23,476 nt of DNA from an uncultured Methanofollis sp. (GTDB lineage: Archaea; Halobacteriota; Methanomicrobia; Methanomicrobiales; Methanofollaceae): the NCBI RefSeq assembly GCF_937919355.1, contig NZ_CALFSA010000044.1, positions 1 to 23,476 of the forward strand, given 5' to 3'. Shown piece by piece: positions 15,748 to 22,567 of the stretch. The number at the start of each line of letters is the position of its first letter. Position 1 is the stretch's first letter. A program made the position numbers and the translations under genes. The notes under the pieces are model-generated. The model did not search any database. It saw nothing but the letters and a program-made list of their open reading frames with translations, and was not told where the DNA came from.

Positions 15748-16132
15748 GTAGAATCTCTGCGGGTCGCCTGTATAGGGTCGGCCTCATGGCCGGTTCTGTG
15801 GCAGGGACAACTATTCTTAGAGGAGAGGGGGAGTGGGAATGATATTCCAAAGAGGAAACTGTAATCCTGCTCCCTATCCAGGATAGGACGGGGAAGACTG
15901 AACACGAGATCTGAGGAGGGTACTTGCCATGCTCACGTCTTCTCTTCCTCAGTCCAACCCAGATCGAGGAGGACCAAAGGGAGCATGAGAAACCCGGAGA
16001 CCTACGAGAATACGTGCCGGGCAGCGTGAAGAGAGCAATGGACCGGCATTCCCCGCTGCCGTTCCTTCCCTACCACGGGCGGGAAACCGGATGACACTCA
16101 CTATATTAACCCCGGCCCACAATCTCATCAGG
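15748..16132. other. Divergent intergenic region mdh / pyrD
   Basis: About 385 bp without a credible gene. It has a perfect 7-bp inverted repeat CCTATCC-A-GGATAGG at 15873-15887, which continues as GGATAGGACGGGGAAG; a near-identical string occurs at 20315-20331. A small GGCC-TCAT-GGCC hairpin lies near 15780-15793. The right end has the pyrD TATA box. Confidence 0.5.
16101..16109 (+). promoter_or_regulatory. TATA box, leaderless pyrD
   Basis: CTATATTAA is centred about 28 nt before the ATG at 16133 and no ribosome-binding site precedes that ATG, so pyrDK mRNA is probably leaderless. Confidence 0.6.
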
Positions 16133-17023
16133 ATGATTACTCTTAAACCTGGCGATGTCGAGGCGGGCGGCGTCGGACTCAGGAACCACCTCATCCTTGC
16201 GGCCGGGGTGCTCGGGACGACCGGCGCCTCCCTCTCGCGGATGCTCGGACTCGGTGCCGGGGGCGTGGTCACGAAGTCCATCGGTCCCGCACCCAATGCA
16301 GGTCACCACGGCCCCTGCCTGATCAGGACGGACTGCGGACTGCTCAACGCGATGGGCCTCCCGAACCCCTCGAAGAATTTCGTCGAGGAACTGGAGACCC
16401 TCAAGGGCGAACCTGTGGTCGTGAGCATCTTCGGGGGCAACCCGGAGGAGTTCAGGGAGGTCGCAGGGTGGTTTGCCGGGCAGGCACAGGCCTTTGAACT
16501 GAATGTAAGTTGTCCCCATGCCGAGGGGTATGGGGCGGCGATCGGGACAGACCCCGAAACAGTGCGTGAGTGCACCCGGGCCGTCGCCTCGTACGGCCTC
16601 CCGGTCTGGGTCAAACTCACCCCGAATGTCACCGACATCACGACCATCGGGAAAGCGGCCGAGAAGGGCGGGGCAAGCGCAATCGTGGCCGTCAACACGG
16701 TGCGGGCGATGCGGATCTCCACCGACCTCCGCCGTCCCGTCCTCGGCCACAAATCAGGCGGGCTTTCCGGGAAGGCGATCTTCCCCATCGCGGTGAAGTG
16801 CGTCTGGGATCTCTATGAGGCCTGCTCCATCCCGATCATCGGGTGCGGCGGGGTCTCGACGGCCGACAACGTCGTCGAGATGATGATGGCCGGTGCGCAG
16901 GCGGTCGAGATGGGGAGCGCGGTCGTCGATGACGTGCACGTCTTCGAGAGGATCAAGCAGGACCTCTATGCAAAGGACGGCATTGCGGCCGACGAGATCG
17001 TGGGGGCGGCGCACCATGACTGA
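16133..17023 (+). CDS. pyrD: Dihydroorotate dehydrogenase, class 1B catalytic subunit
   Basis: PyrD oxidises dihydroorotate to orotate in pyrimidine synthesis, using FMN. The 296-residue product has the class 1 core with VTKSIGPAPNAGH, LLNAMGLPNPS, and the active-site loop N124-V-S-C127-P-H; cysteine rather than serine as the catalytic base marks class 1, and the PyrK partner marks class 1B. The FMN phosphate site is IGCGGVSTADN and EMGSAVVDD toward the C-terminus. The start at 16133 (MITLKPGD) is supported by the TATA spacing; an ATG 42 nt upstream lies within the promoter. The last 8 nt overlap pyrK, so the two subunits are translationally coupled. Confidence 0.97.
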   Translation: MITLKPGDVEAGGVGLRNHLILAAGVLGTTGASLSRMLGLGAGGVVTKSIGPAPNAGHHGPCLIRTDCGLLNAMGLPNPSKNFVEELETLKGEPVVVSIFGGNPEEFREVAGWFAGQAQAFELNVSCPHAEGYGAAIGTDPETVRECTRAVASYGLPVWVKLTPNVTDITTIGKAAEKGGASAIVAVNTVRAMRISTDLRRPVLGHKSGGLSGKAIFPIAVKCVWDLYEACSIPIIGCGGVSTADNVVEMMMAGAQAVEMGSAVVDDVHVFERIKQDLYAKDGIAADEIVGAAHHD

Positions 17024-17834
17024 GATCCCCACGATGCCGGTGCCGGTAACGATCAGGGCGATCGTGCAGGAGACGCCCTCGATCAGGTCCTTCTACTTCG
17101 ACCCGGCCATCCCTTCCTCTCCCGGCCAGTTCGTGATGGTCTGGGTGCCGGGTGTCGACGAGGTCCCGATGGCCCTCTCATCCGGTCACTCGATCACTGT
17201 CCAGAAGGTGGGAGACGCCACCGCGGCCCTCTTCGAGATGCAGGTCGGCGACCGCCTTGGCATCCGCGGCCCCCTCGGCAACGGGTTCACGGTGAGCGGG
17301 AAGACCCTCGCCATCGGCGGCGGGGTCGGCGTCGCCCCTCTCCTGAACCTCGTCTCGGCAGGGAAGGTGAGCACCTTCCTCCTCGGAGCGCGGACGAAAG
17401 ACGAACTCCTCCTCGCCCCCCTGATCAGGGCGGCGTGCACCCTGCGCATCGCCACCGACGACGGGACCGAGGGACGCCACGGCTTTGTCACCGACCTGAT
17501 GGACGAGATCGACCTTACCGACTACGACCATATCTGCGTCTGCGGTCCCGAGATCATGATGGTGAAAGTGCTCGACCGCCTCCAGAAGGCGGGCATCGCG
17601 GAACGCGGCCAGTTCTCCCTCCATCGCTACATGAAGTGCGGCATCGGCGTCTGCGGGTCCTGCGCCACAGACCCGCACGGCCTGCGGGTCTGTCGGGACG
17701 GCCCTGTCTTCACCGGCGACAGACTGTTCGAGACCGAGTTCGGGAAATATGCCCGCGACGCCAGCGGTCGTCGGGTCTACTTTGCGGCGCCCCATCAGGG
17801 GACCCAGAAAAAACCGGAGACGAAGGGACACTGA
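17016..17834 (+). CDS. pyrK: Dihydroorotate dehydrogenase electron-transfer subunit
   Basis: PyrK carries FAD and a [2Fe-2S] cluster and passes electrons from PyrD to NAD+ (in the bacterial enzyme; the archaeal acceptor may differ). The 272-residue protein has a ferredoxin-reductase-like FAD domain (SFYFDPAIPSSPGQFVMVWV at about 24-43 with the PGQF motif), an NAD-binding part with GGGVGVAPLLNL, and a C-terminal cluster site C208-x4-C213-x2-C216-x9-C226. The order and cysteine spacing match PyrK. ATG 17016 overlaps the pyrD stop. A strong hairpin plus T6 terminator follows directly after the stop codon. Confidence 0.96.
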   Translation: MTEIPTMPVPVTIRAIVQETPSIRSFYFDPAIPSSPGQFVMVWVPGVDEVPMALSSGHSITVQKVGDATAALFEMQVGDRLGIRGPLGNGFTVSGKTLAIGGGVGVAPLLNLVSAGKVSTFLLGARTKDELLLAPLIRAACTLRIATDDGTEGRHGFVTDLMDEIDLTDYDHICVCGPEIMMVKVLDRLQKAGIAERGQFSLHRYMKCGIGVCGSCATDPHGLRVCRDGPVFTGDRLFETEFGKYARDASGRRVYFAAPHQGTQKKPETKGH

Positions 17835-17839
17835 GTCCG

Positions 17840-17866
17840 GCCCTCTTTAGAGGGCACCACTTTTTT
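17840..17866 (+). terminator. Terminator of pyrDK
   Basis: Perfect 6-bp stem GCCCTC/GAGGGC with a TTTA loop (17840-17855), followed after 5 nt by six T residues (17861-17866). Confidence 0.7.
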
Positions 17867-17959
17867 GCGGGGACGTAACGTTCATCTCGAAACGCTCGCT
17901 CATTCCCAGATCGCGACATAGAACCATTATCAGGTCAGGGATACGCCACGCCCCCCCCC

Positions 17960-17966
17960 AAAAAAA
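17960..17966 (-). terminator. T-run after mobA-like gene
   Basis: On the minus strand seven T residues come 7 nt after the stop codon and are followed by a run of nine G residues; no stem is needed for archaeal T-run termination. It faces the pyrDK terminator, closing two convergent units. Confidence 0.45.
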
Positions 17967-17973
17967 TCGGGTA

Positions 17974-18594
17974 TCAGTCCTCGACCCGGGCACCGGTTTT
18001 GGCCTCGAACTCTGCCTTGAACCGTTCCAGGTCGTGGATATGGTTGATATTAATGAAGGTGAGGAGCTTCGGGTCGACGGACCGGAAAGACTCCACATCC
18101 ACGTACTTTGCATTGAGACTCTTGATCATCGCCCGCAACGAGAGGGACTCATGCTCCCTGAGGTAGTCCATCACTGCTGAACGGCGATAGACGGCATGGA
18201 GGGGTTCGTACATCTCCTCGTTCCAGAAGGGGATGACGGCATCGTAGTCGTCAAGACTTTCAAAAAGGGTGTCTATCACCCGCCCATTGATGCAGGGCAT
18301 GTCGCAGGCGACGACAAAGACGGCATCGCCGTGCGCCGCAAGGCATCCGGCATGGAGGCCGCCGATAGGACCGAGACCTGGCCTGAGGTCGGAGATGCAG
18401 ACAACATCCTCGAAACCGGCAAAACGGGTGCACTGTTCCTTGTTCCTCGCCACGATGACGATCTCGTCGACCACACCCCTCAGGGTTTCAATGAGTCGTT
18501 CAATGAATGTTTTGCCGCAGAACTCGAAGAGATATTTCTCCACGCCCCCGGCACGGCGCCCTTCGCCGCCCACCAGCACGATGCCCGTCCGCAT
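17974..18594 (-). CDS. mobA: MobA-like molybdenum cofactor guanylyltransferase
   Basis: A 206-residue nucleotidyltransferase of the MobA/IspD-like fold. MobA attaches GMP to molybdopterin; in methanogens the resulting Mo/W-bis-MGD cofactor serves formylmethanofuran dehydrogenase and formate dehydrogenase. The N-terminal nucleotide loop reads LVGGEGRRAGGVEK (residues 7-20), close to the consensus L-A-G-G-x-S-x-R-M-G-x-D-K but with G for S and E for D. The GPIGGLHAG loop and the metal-site ACDMPC motif are present. The substitutions in the first loop leave open that it acts on another nucleotide or sugar. ATG 18594 starts 5 nt after the panE stop, so both are in one transcript. Confidence 0.85.
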   Translation of the reverse strand: MRTGIVLVGGEGRRAGGVEKYLFEFCGKTFIERLIETLRGVVDEIVIVARNKEQCTRFAGFEDVVCISDLRPGLGPIGGLHAGCLAAHGDAVFVVACDMPCINGRVIDTLFESLDDYDAVIPFWNEEMYEPLHAVYRRSAVMDYLREHESLSLRAMIKSLNAKYVDVESFRSVDPKLLTFININHIHDLERFKAEFEAKTGARVED

Positions 18595-18599
18595 GCCTA

Positions 18600-19514
18600 T
18601 TACTCCAGAAGTGACTCGCGGAAATGCATCAGCTTTGTGATACAGTCGTTGTACGGGGCAGGTATGCCGTACTTTGCCGCACGCGCGGCGATCTCACCGT
18701 TCATGAAGTCGATCTCTGTCAGGTGCCCGTGCATGATGTCCTGGAGCATGGAGGCGTGGTGTTCTGCCGTGCTCGGCACCTGCACGTCGTGGAGATAGGC
18801 GAGGTAGTCGTCGGCCGTCGGCCAGGGGACGCGGACGCCTTCCCGCGCCATGACGGCGAAGGCCTCCCTGACGACGTGTTCGATGATCCCCCAGGTCATG
18901 GGGTGGAGGAGTTTTCCGTACGGGACGGTCATCAGGGCGCCGAGGGGGTTGAGGGCGGAGTTGTACAGGGTCTTCGCCCAGAGGTCGCCCCTGATGTGGC
19001 TGCTCCCCTCGACAGGGATGCCGGCCTTCTCGACGAGGGCGACGAGGGCGTCGACCGCGGCGTCGGGGCCGTCAGGGAAGCGGCCAAGTTTCATGGGGCC
19101 ACCGACGACCGAGACATGAACCGCGGCGTCCCCTGCCCACTCGAAACCAGTGATGATGGTGCCGCCGATGACGCGGTCGGTGTACTCCGCGACGATCTCC
19201 TCGTTCCCGATGCCGTTCTGGAGGCTGACAGTCTCGGTGCCCCGGATTACGTCGGCGAACTCCTCGCAGACAGACCGGGTGGCAAGCGACTTGGAGGTGA
19301 TGAAGATGTAGTCGTAGCGCTCGCCTTCGGGCACCGTCTCCGAGGCAGAGAAATGGAATGTACCCTCACCCCAGAGACCGGTCATCAGAAAGCCGCGCTC
19401 TGCAATCGCATCGGCATGCCGCTTCCTGCAGACGGCATGGACATCGCAGTACCTGGAGAGCCTGGCCGCAAGGGAAAGTCCAACCGCACCGGCTCCGAGT
19501 ATCAGCACTTTCAT
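18600..19514 (-). CDS. panE: 2-dehydropantoate 2-reductase (ketopantoate reductase)
   Basis: A 304-residue NAD(P)H-dependent reductase making pantoate for coenzyme A. The dinucleotide loop is G7-A-G-A-V-G12, followed by LQNGIGNEE (about 98-106) and the catalytic K181 with N185 (DLWAKTLYNSALNPLGAL). The C-terminal helical block SMLQDIMHGHLTEIDFMNG is the family signature that carries the substrate-binding Ser/Glu region. I prefer the ATG at 19514 (MKVLILGAG), directly before the dinucleotide loop; 19529 (MSDFSM) is also possible. Only 35 nt separate it from the ogt stop, and mobA follows 5 nt after it, so ogt-panE-mobA is a likely operon, though a TATA-like CTTAAG at the end of ogt could give panE its own start. 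Confidence 0.95.
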   Translation of the reverse strand: MKVLILGAGAVGLSLAARLSRYCDVHAVCRKRHADAIAERGFLMTGLWGEGTFHFSASETVPEGERYDYIFITSKSLATRSVCEEFADVIRGTETVSLQNGIGNEEIVAEYTDRVIGGTIITGFEWAGDAAVHVSVVGGPMKLGRFPDGPDAAVDALVALVEKAGIPVEGSSHIRGDLWAKTLYNSALNPLGALMTVPYGKLLHPMTWGIIEHVVREAFAVMAREGVRVPWPTADDYLAYLHDVQVPSTAEHHASMLQDIMHGHLTEIDFMNGEIAARAAKYGIPAPYNDCITKLMHFRESLLE

Positions 19515-19549
19515 GGAAAAATCACTCAATACTTTTGTACCAGGGGGGC

Positions 19550-20011
19550 TTAAGATATCCGCCTTCCCTTCTCCATGGCAAGGAGGGTCCTTTTCAGATC
19601 AACCGAAGGAGAGAAGCCTCCGATACCACCCTTCGCCACAACCCGGTGGCAGGGGACAACGAGGGGAGTGGGGTTTGTCCGCATCGCATTGCCGACGACC
19701 CGCGCCGCCGTCCCGACCCGTGCGGCGACCTCCCCGTAGGTCGCCGTCTCCCCGTACGGAACCGCCTGCACCGCCCGGTAGATGCGTGCATAGACGGTGT
19801 CCCCCTCGACTGCCACGCTCCGGAGTCCGGCGAGGGCGTCGGGGTCGCCGGCAAGGTACCGGACAAAGGGGGTCGGCGCAGGGGCTAGCGCAGGCGACCG
19901 CCCGAACCTCACCTGGAGGACGCGGTCTCCCGACCAGACCACATGGACATGCCAGAGCCCGAAGGGGCAGCTTCCTTCCTGCACTCCCATACTGCAGGGT
20001 TTCTGCGCCAT
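19550..20011 (-). CDS. ogt: Methylated-DNA--protein-cysteine methyltransferase
   Basis: A 153-residue suicidal DNA repair protein that removes O6-alkyl groups from guanine onto its own cysteine. The active-site motif is P120-C121-H122-R123-V-V, with the helix-turn-helix block YGETATYGEVAARVG before it (about residues 86-100) and arginine finger in the region RVVGNAMRTNPTP. The N-terminal domain is short and lacks Zn-binding cysteines. A TATA-like GATTTAAT on the minus strand at 20061-20054 would give a leader of about 20 nt. It leads the ogt-panE-mobA array on the minus strand. Confidence 0.95.
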   Translation of the reverse strand: MAQKPCSMGVQEGSCPFGLWHVHVVWSGDRVLQVRFGRSPALAPAPTPFVRYLAGDPDALAGLRSVAVEGDTVYARIYRAVQAVPYGETATYGEVAARVGTAARVVGNAMRTNPTPLVVPCHRVVAKGGIGGFSPSVDLKRTLLAMEKGRRIS

Positions 20012-20118
20012 GATAGAAAAAGAGTGGTGTGGGGTCGGGAGAGAATGTCGTGCATTAAATCAGGGAAGATAAATTGTCCATCTGAGGAGAGGGAAACATC
20101 TCACCTCTATCCTAATGG

Positions 20119-20312
20119 TGGGGGGACCGGGGGACTGCTCGAAGACTTCGTCTTCTCTAGTTCACTTCGTTCACATCTCGAAGGTCTTCGACCCGTGGCA
20201 GATCGGAGATCTGCCCGAACAGGATATCTCCGATATCCTGTATTCTCATGCTCACTTTGTTCGGTCCTCGAAGACCTGACGGTCTTCTCACTGCCTCCGG
20301 ACCCCCGATCTT
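20119..20312. repeat. Cassette of compact perfect hairpins with imperfect terminal inverted repeats
   Basis: Within 150 bp there are five inverted repeats with 2-4 nt loops: GAAGAC-TTC-GTCTTC (20141-20155), TCGAAG-GT-CTTCGA (20178-20191), GGCAGATC-GGA-GATCTGCC (20197-20215), ACAGGATATC-TCC-GATATCCTGT (20219-20241) and GAAGACC-TGAC-GGTCTTC (20270-20287). A direct repeat GTTCAC-TTC-GTTCAC is at 20160-20174. The ends (GGGGGACCGGGGG... and, inverted, GGGGGTCCGGAGG...) resemble each other in about 19 of 26 positions. The layout suggests a mobile palindromic intergenic element or a structured RNA; neither is proven. Confidence 0.6.
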
Positions 20313-20367
20313 AGGGATAGGGTCGGGGAAGTGAGAAGAGGAGATCTCGAGGGGGGAGATGCCGTAT

Positions 20368-20409
20368 ACCCCCTATCTTGAACGGGGGTCTGGGGGCGTA
20401 GTCCCCCAG
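20368..20409 (-). terminator. Double hairpin downstream of helicase gene
   Basis: Two adjacent perfect stems, ACCCCC/GGGGGT (20368-20389) and CTGGGGG/CCCCCAG (20390-20409), lie 36-77 nt past the helicase stop codon. There is no T-run, so they may stabilise the 3' end or be part of a repeated intergenic element rather than a simple terminator. Confidence 0.4.
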
Positions 20410-20444
20410 AAAAGCACTCCCGAAAAGGAATCCTCCGGATCCCA

Positions 20445-22454
20445 TTACTTCCACGTCGCCACAAGTTCCCTGAACCTGACGACGTCGCACCTCTCCATCT
20501 CCTCCTGCATCCAGGGAGGGAGACCGGCGAAGACCCCGGGGTCAAGGAAGCGCTCCTCGGCAAGGAAAAGGACACCGGTGTCCTCCGGCGTCCTGAGAAC
20601 CCGGCCGAGGGCCTGGGTGGCCCGGTTGATCGCGGGGAGGGTGTACGAGATGAACTCGCCCTCACGCCCGAACTTGTGCTTGTAATACTCGATCACCATC
20701 TTCCTGACGCTGGTGTAGGGCGCCAGGGGGAGGCCGACGACCATCGCCCCGCGGAGCATCTCGCCGCGGTAGTCGAGGCCCTCGCTCCACTTGCCCCCGC
20801 AGACGGCAAAGAGGATCCCGGCCCGACCCTTCTCAGGGAGGGAGACGAACTCCTGGAGGGCGGCGGTCGCCTCCCTGGACTCCTTCGGCTCGATGAAGAC
20901 CTCTTTTCCGTTTATACGGCTTCCGCAGAGTTGCGCGTAGGTGTTCAGGATCTGGTACGAGGGGAAGTAGACCGCAAGGTTGCCGTGGGCATGGGCGAAG
21001 GCCCTGATGTACTCGACGATACTCCCGGTGTTCTTTTTGTTCTGGCGCATCCGGTAGGCGGTGGTGACGTCCTGTGCGCAGGCGACAAGACGGTTCTCCT
21101 TCGGGAAACTGTTCGGGAGGGAGAGGGTGCGCACAGGGAGGTCGCCGAAGTAGTATTTCTTGTAGGCATCGAGGGGCGAGAGGGTGCCGGAGATGAGGAT
21201 GCAGGCGGCGTGTGCCTGCGCAATCTCCTGGAGTTTCTCGCCGGGATCGATGTTCCTGACCTCCAGTTCCACCTTCCCCTCGGCAGAACGGTACAGCGTG
21301 AGGAAGGTCGGGTCCGCACCGGCACGGAAGACGCGGTACATGAAGTCGGTGAGGCGCTCGACCGCACTCTCCTTGAAGACGCCGGCGTTCTTGTTCTTCT
21401 CGGAGACACGCTCGGCGATCTTTGAGAGGTCGCCGACGATCTCTTCGAGATTTTTGTACAGCGAACCCCTGATCACCGACCGATGAAAGATGCCCGGGTC
21501 GAACCAGTCCTCCCCCTTCTCAGAGCGCTTGAGGGTTTCCATGAAGGTCTCGATGTTCGGGAGGATCTGGCGGACGGCGTTCACGTCCTTCATCGTCCGC
21601 GAGAGGTGGGCGAGTTCGGTCATCGCCTGTTCGAGCATCTCGTATTCCAGGACGACGCTCTGGATGCCCTCGACAACGTCGCCGCAGTTGTGGGCCTCGT
21701 CGATGAGGACGAGGACGTCTTTCGGTTCGATGTCGAGGGTGGCGTAGAGCTGGTCCCTGATATCGTCGTTGAAGAGGTGGTGGAAGTTGCAGATGAGGAC
21801 ATCGGCGCCGCGGGCCGCCTGCATCATCATCTCGTACGGGCACATGCCGCTGCAGAAGGCCTTCAGGTCCGCCGGGGCGATCGCCTCGCTCTTCACCCTT
21901 TCGGCCTTCTGTCTGAGCGCTCCCGACGGCACCATCCTCAGGGCGCTCTCCTCGTCACCCCGGACAAAAACCTTGCTCCTGATAAAATACGGGCAGATGA
22001 GGGGGTGCTCCGGGTCCAGGTGCCTGATCTGGTCCTGGATCATCTTATCTTCAGAGGGGACGAGGGAACCCTTCTGCGCCCTCTCCCGCATCAGTGCCGA
22101 GGAGAAGGCCTTGACGCCCTCGCACCGCCTGTACGGATCGCCCTCGCCTCCGAGGGGGCACATCGAGCCCTTGCCAACGAGGTACGAGAATGTCAGGGAG
22201 GGCTGCTTCTTCCTGACAAGGGCGAGTTCCCTGATGAAGGTGGAGAGTTGCGAGATCGTCCGCACCGCCACGATCACCTTTTTCTGGCCACGGTTGGCGA
22301 GGATGGCCGAGACGACGCTTGATTTCCCGCTTCCTGTCGGGGCGTCGATCATGGCGATCCCGCCGTCTCGTGCGGTCTCCGCGGCAAACTCCAGCATCTC
22401 GCGCTGGTTGGGGCGGAAGGCCGGATACGGGAACCAGTCATCAAGCGGGTCCAT
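20445..22454 (-). CDS. XPD/Rad3/DinG-family ATP-dependent DNA helicase
   Basis: A 669-residue superfamily 2 helicase of the XPD/Rad3/DinG group, which unwinds DNA 5' to 3' in repair. Residues 13-20 (FRPNQREM) resemble a Q motif; Walker A is D37-A-P-T-G-S-G-K-S-S46; the DEAH box reads VLIDEAHNCGDV. Between them lie cysteines in SMCPL, RRCEG, LICPYF and FCSGMCPY, enough for the family's 4Fe-4S cluster; the RRCEG and FCSGMCPY sets look most like ligands. C-terminal motifs are LISGTLSPLDAY, GGKWSEGLDYRG and QALGRVLRTPED (motif VI arginines). The ATG at 22454 (MDPLDDWFPY) is chosen because upstream sequence is Pro/Ser-rich noise overlapping the divergent acetyl-CoA synthase gene. Confidence 0.95.
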   Translation of the reverse strand: MDPLDDWFPYPAFRPNQREMLEFAAETARDGGIAMIDAPTGSGKSSVVSAILANRGQKKVIVAVRTISQLSTFIRELALVRKKQPSLTFSYLVGKGSMCPLGGEGDPYRRCEGVKAFSSALMRERAQKGSLVPSEDKMIQDQIRHLDPEHPLICPYFIRSKVFVRGDEESALRMVPSGALRQKAERVKSEAIAPADLKAFCSGMCPYEMMMQAARGADVLICNFHHLFNDDIRDQLYATLDIEPKDVLVLIDEAHNCGDVVEGIQSVVLEYEMLEQAMTELAHLSRTMKDVNAVRQILPNIETFMETLKRSEKGEDWFDPGIFHRSVIRGSLYKNLEEIVGDLSKIAERVSEKNKNAGVFKESAVERLTDFMYRVFRAGADPTFLTLYRSAEGKVELEVRNIDPGEKLQEIAQAHAACILISGTLSPLDAYKKYYFGDLPVRTLSLPNSFPKENRLVACAQDVTTAYRMRQNKKNTGSIVEYIRAFAHAHGNLAVYFPSYQILNTYAQLCGSRINGKEVFIEPKESREATAALQEFVSLPEKGRAGILFAVCGGKWSEGLDYRGEMLRGAMVVGLPLAPYTSVRKMVIEYYKHKFGREGEFISYTLPAINRATQALGRVLRTPEDTGVLFLAEERFLDPGVFAGLPPWMQEEMERCDVVRFRELVATWK

Positions 22455-22520
22455 TCTGTACCTCTTTGTCGCCGGCCAAGATGTAGTATTTGGTGGGCCG
22501 GGGCAGGGGCCCTCGCCGTC

Positions 22521-22533
22521 AGGTATATTTACC
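22521..22533 (+). promoter_or_regulatory. TATA box and RBS of the acetyl-CoA synthase gene
   Basis: AGGTATATTTACC gives a TATA box centred about 41 nt before the ATG at 22568; initiation near 22553 leaves a short leader containing the purine-rich GGGGGAGAGAGAGG. The helicase gene diverges from the same 113-bp gap. Confidence 0.6.
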
Positions 22534-22567
22534 CGGATGCCGACCGGCAGGCCGGGGGAGAGAGAGG

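Larger units (their letters stand above)
20012..20444. other. Structured non-coding region between ogt and the helicase
   Basis: This 433-bp gap holds no credible protein gene. It contains the ogt promoter (20054-20061), a hairpin-rich cassette (about 20119-20312), and two further GC hairpins (20368-20409) after the helicase gene. See those entries. Confidence 0.6.

Noticed and set aside
21483..22322. 279-codon plus-strand frame opposite the helicase
   Set aside because: Shadow of helicase coding sequence; no family features.
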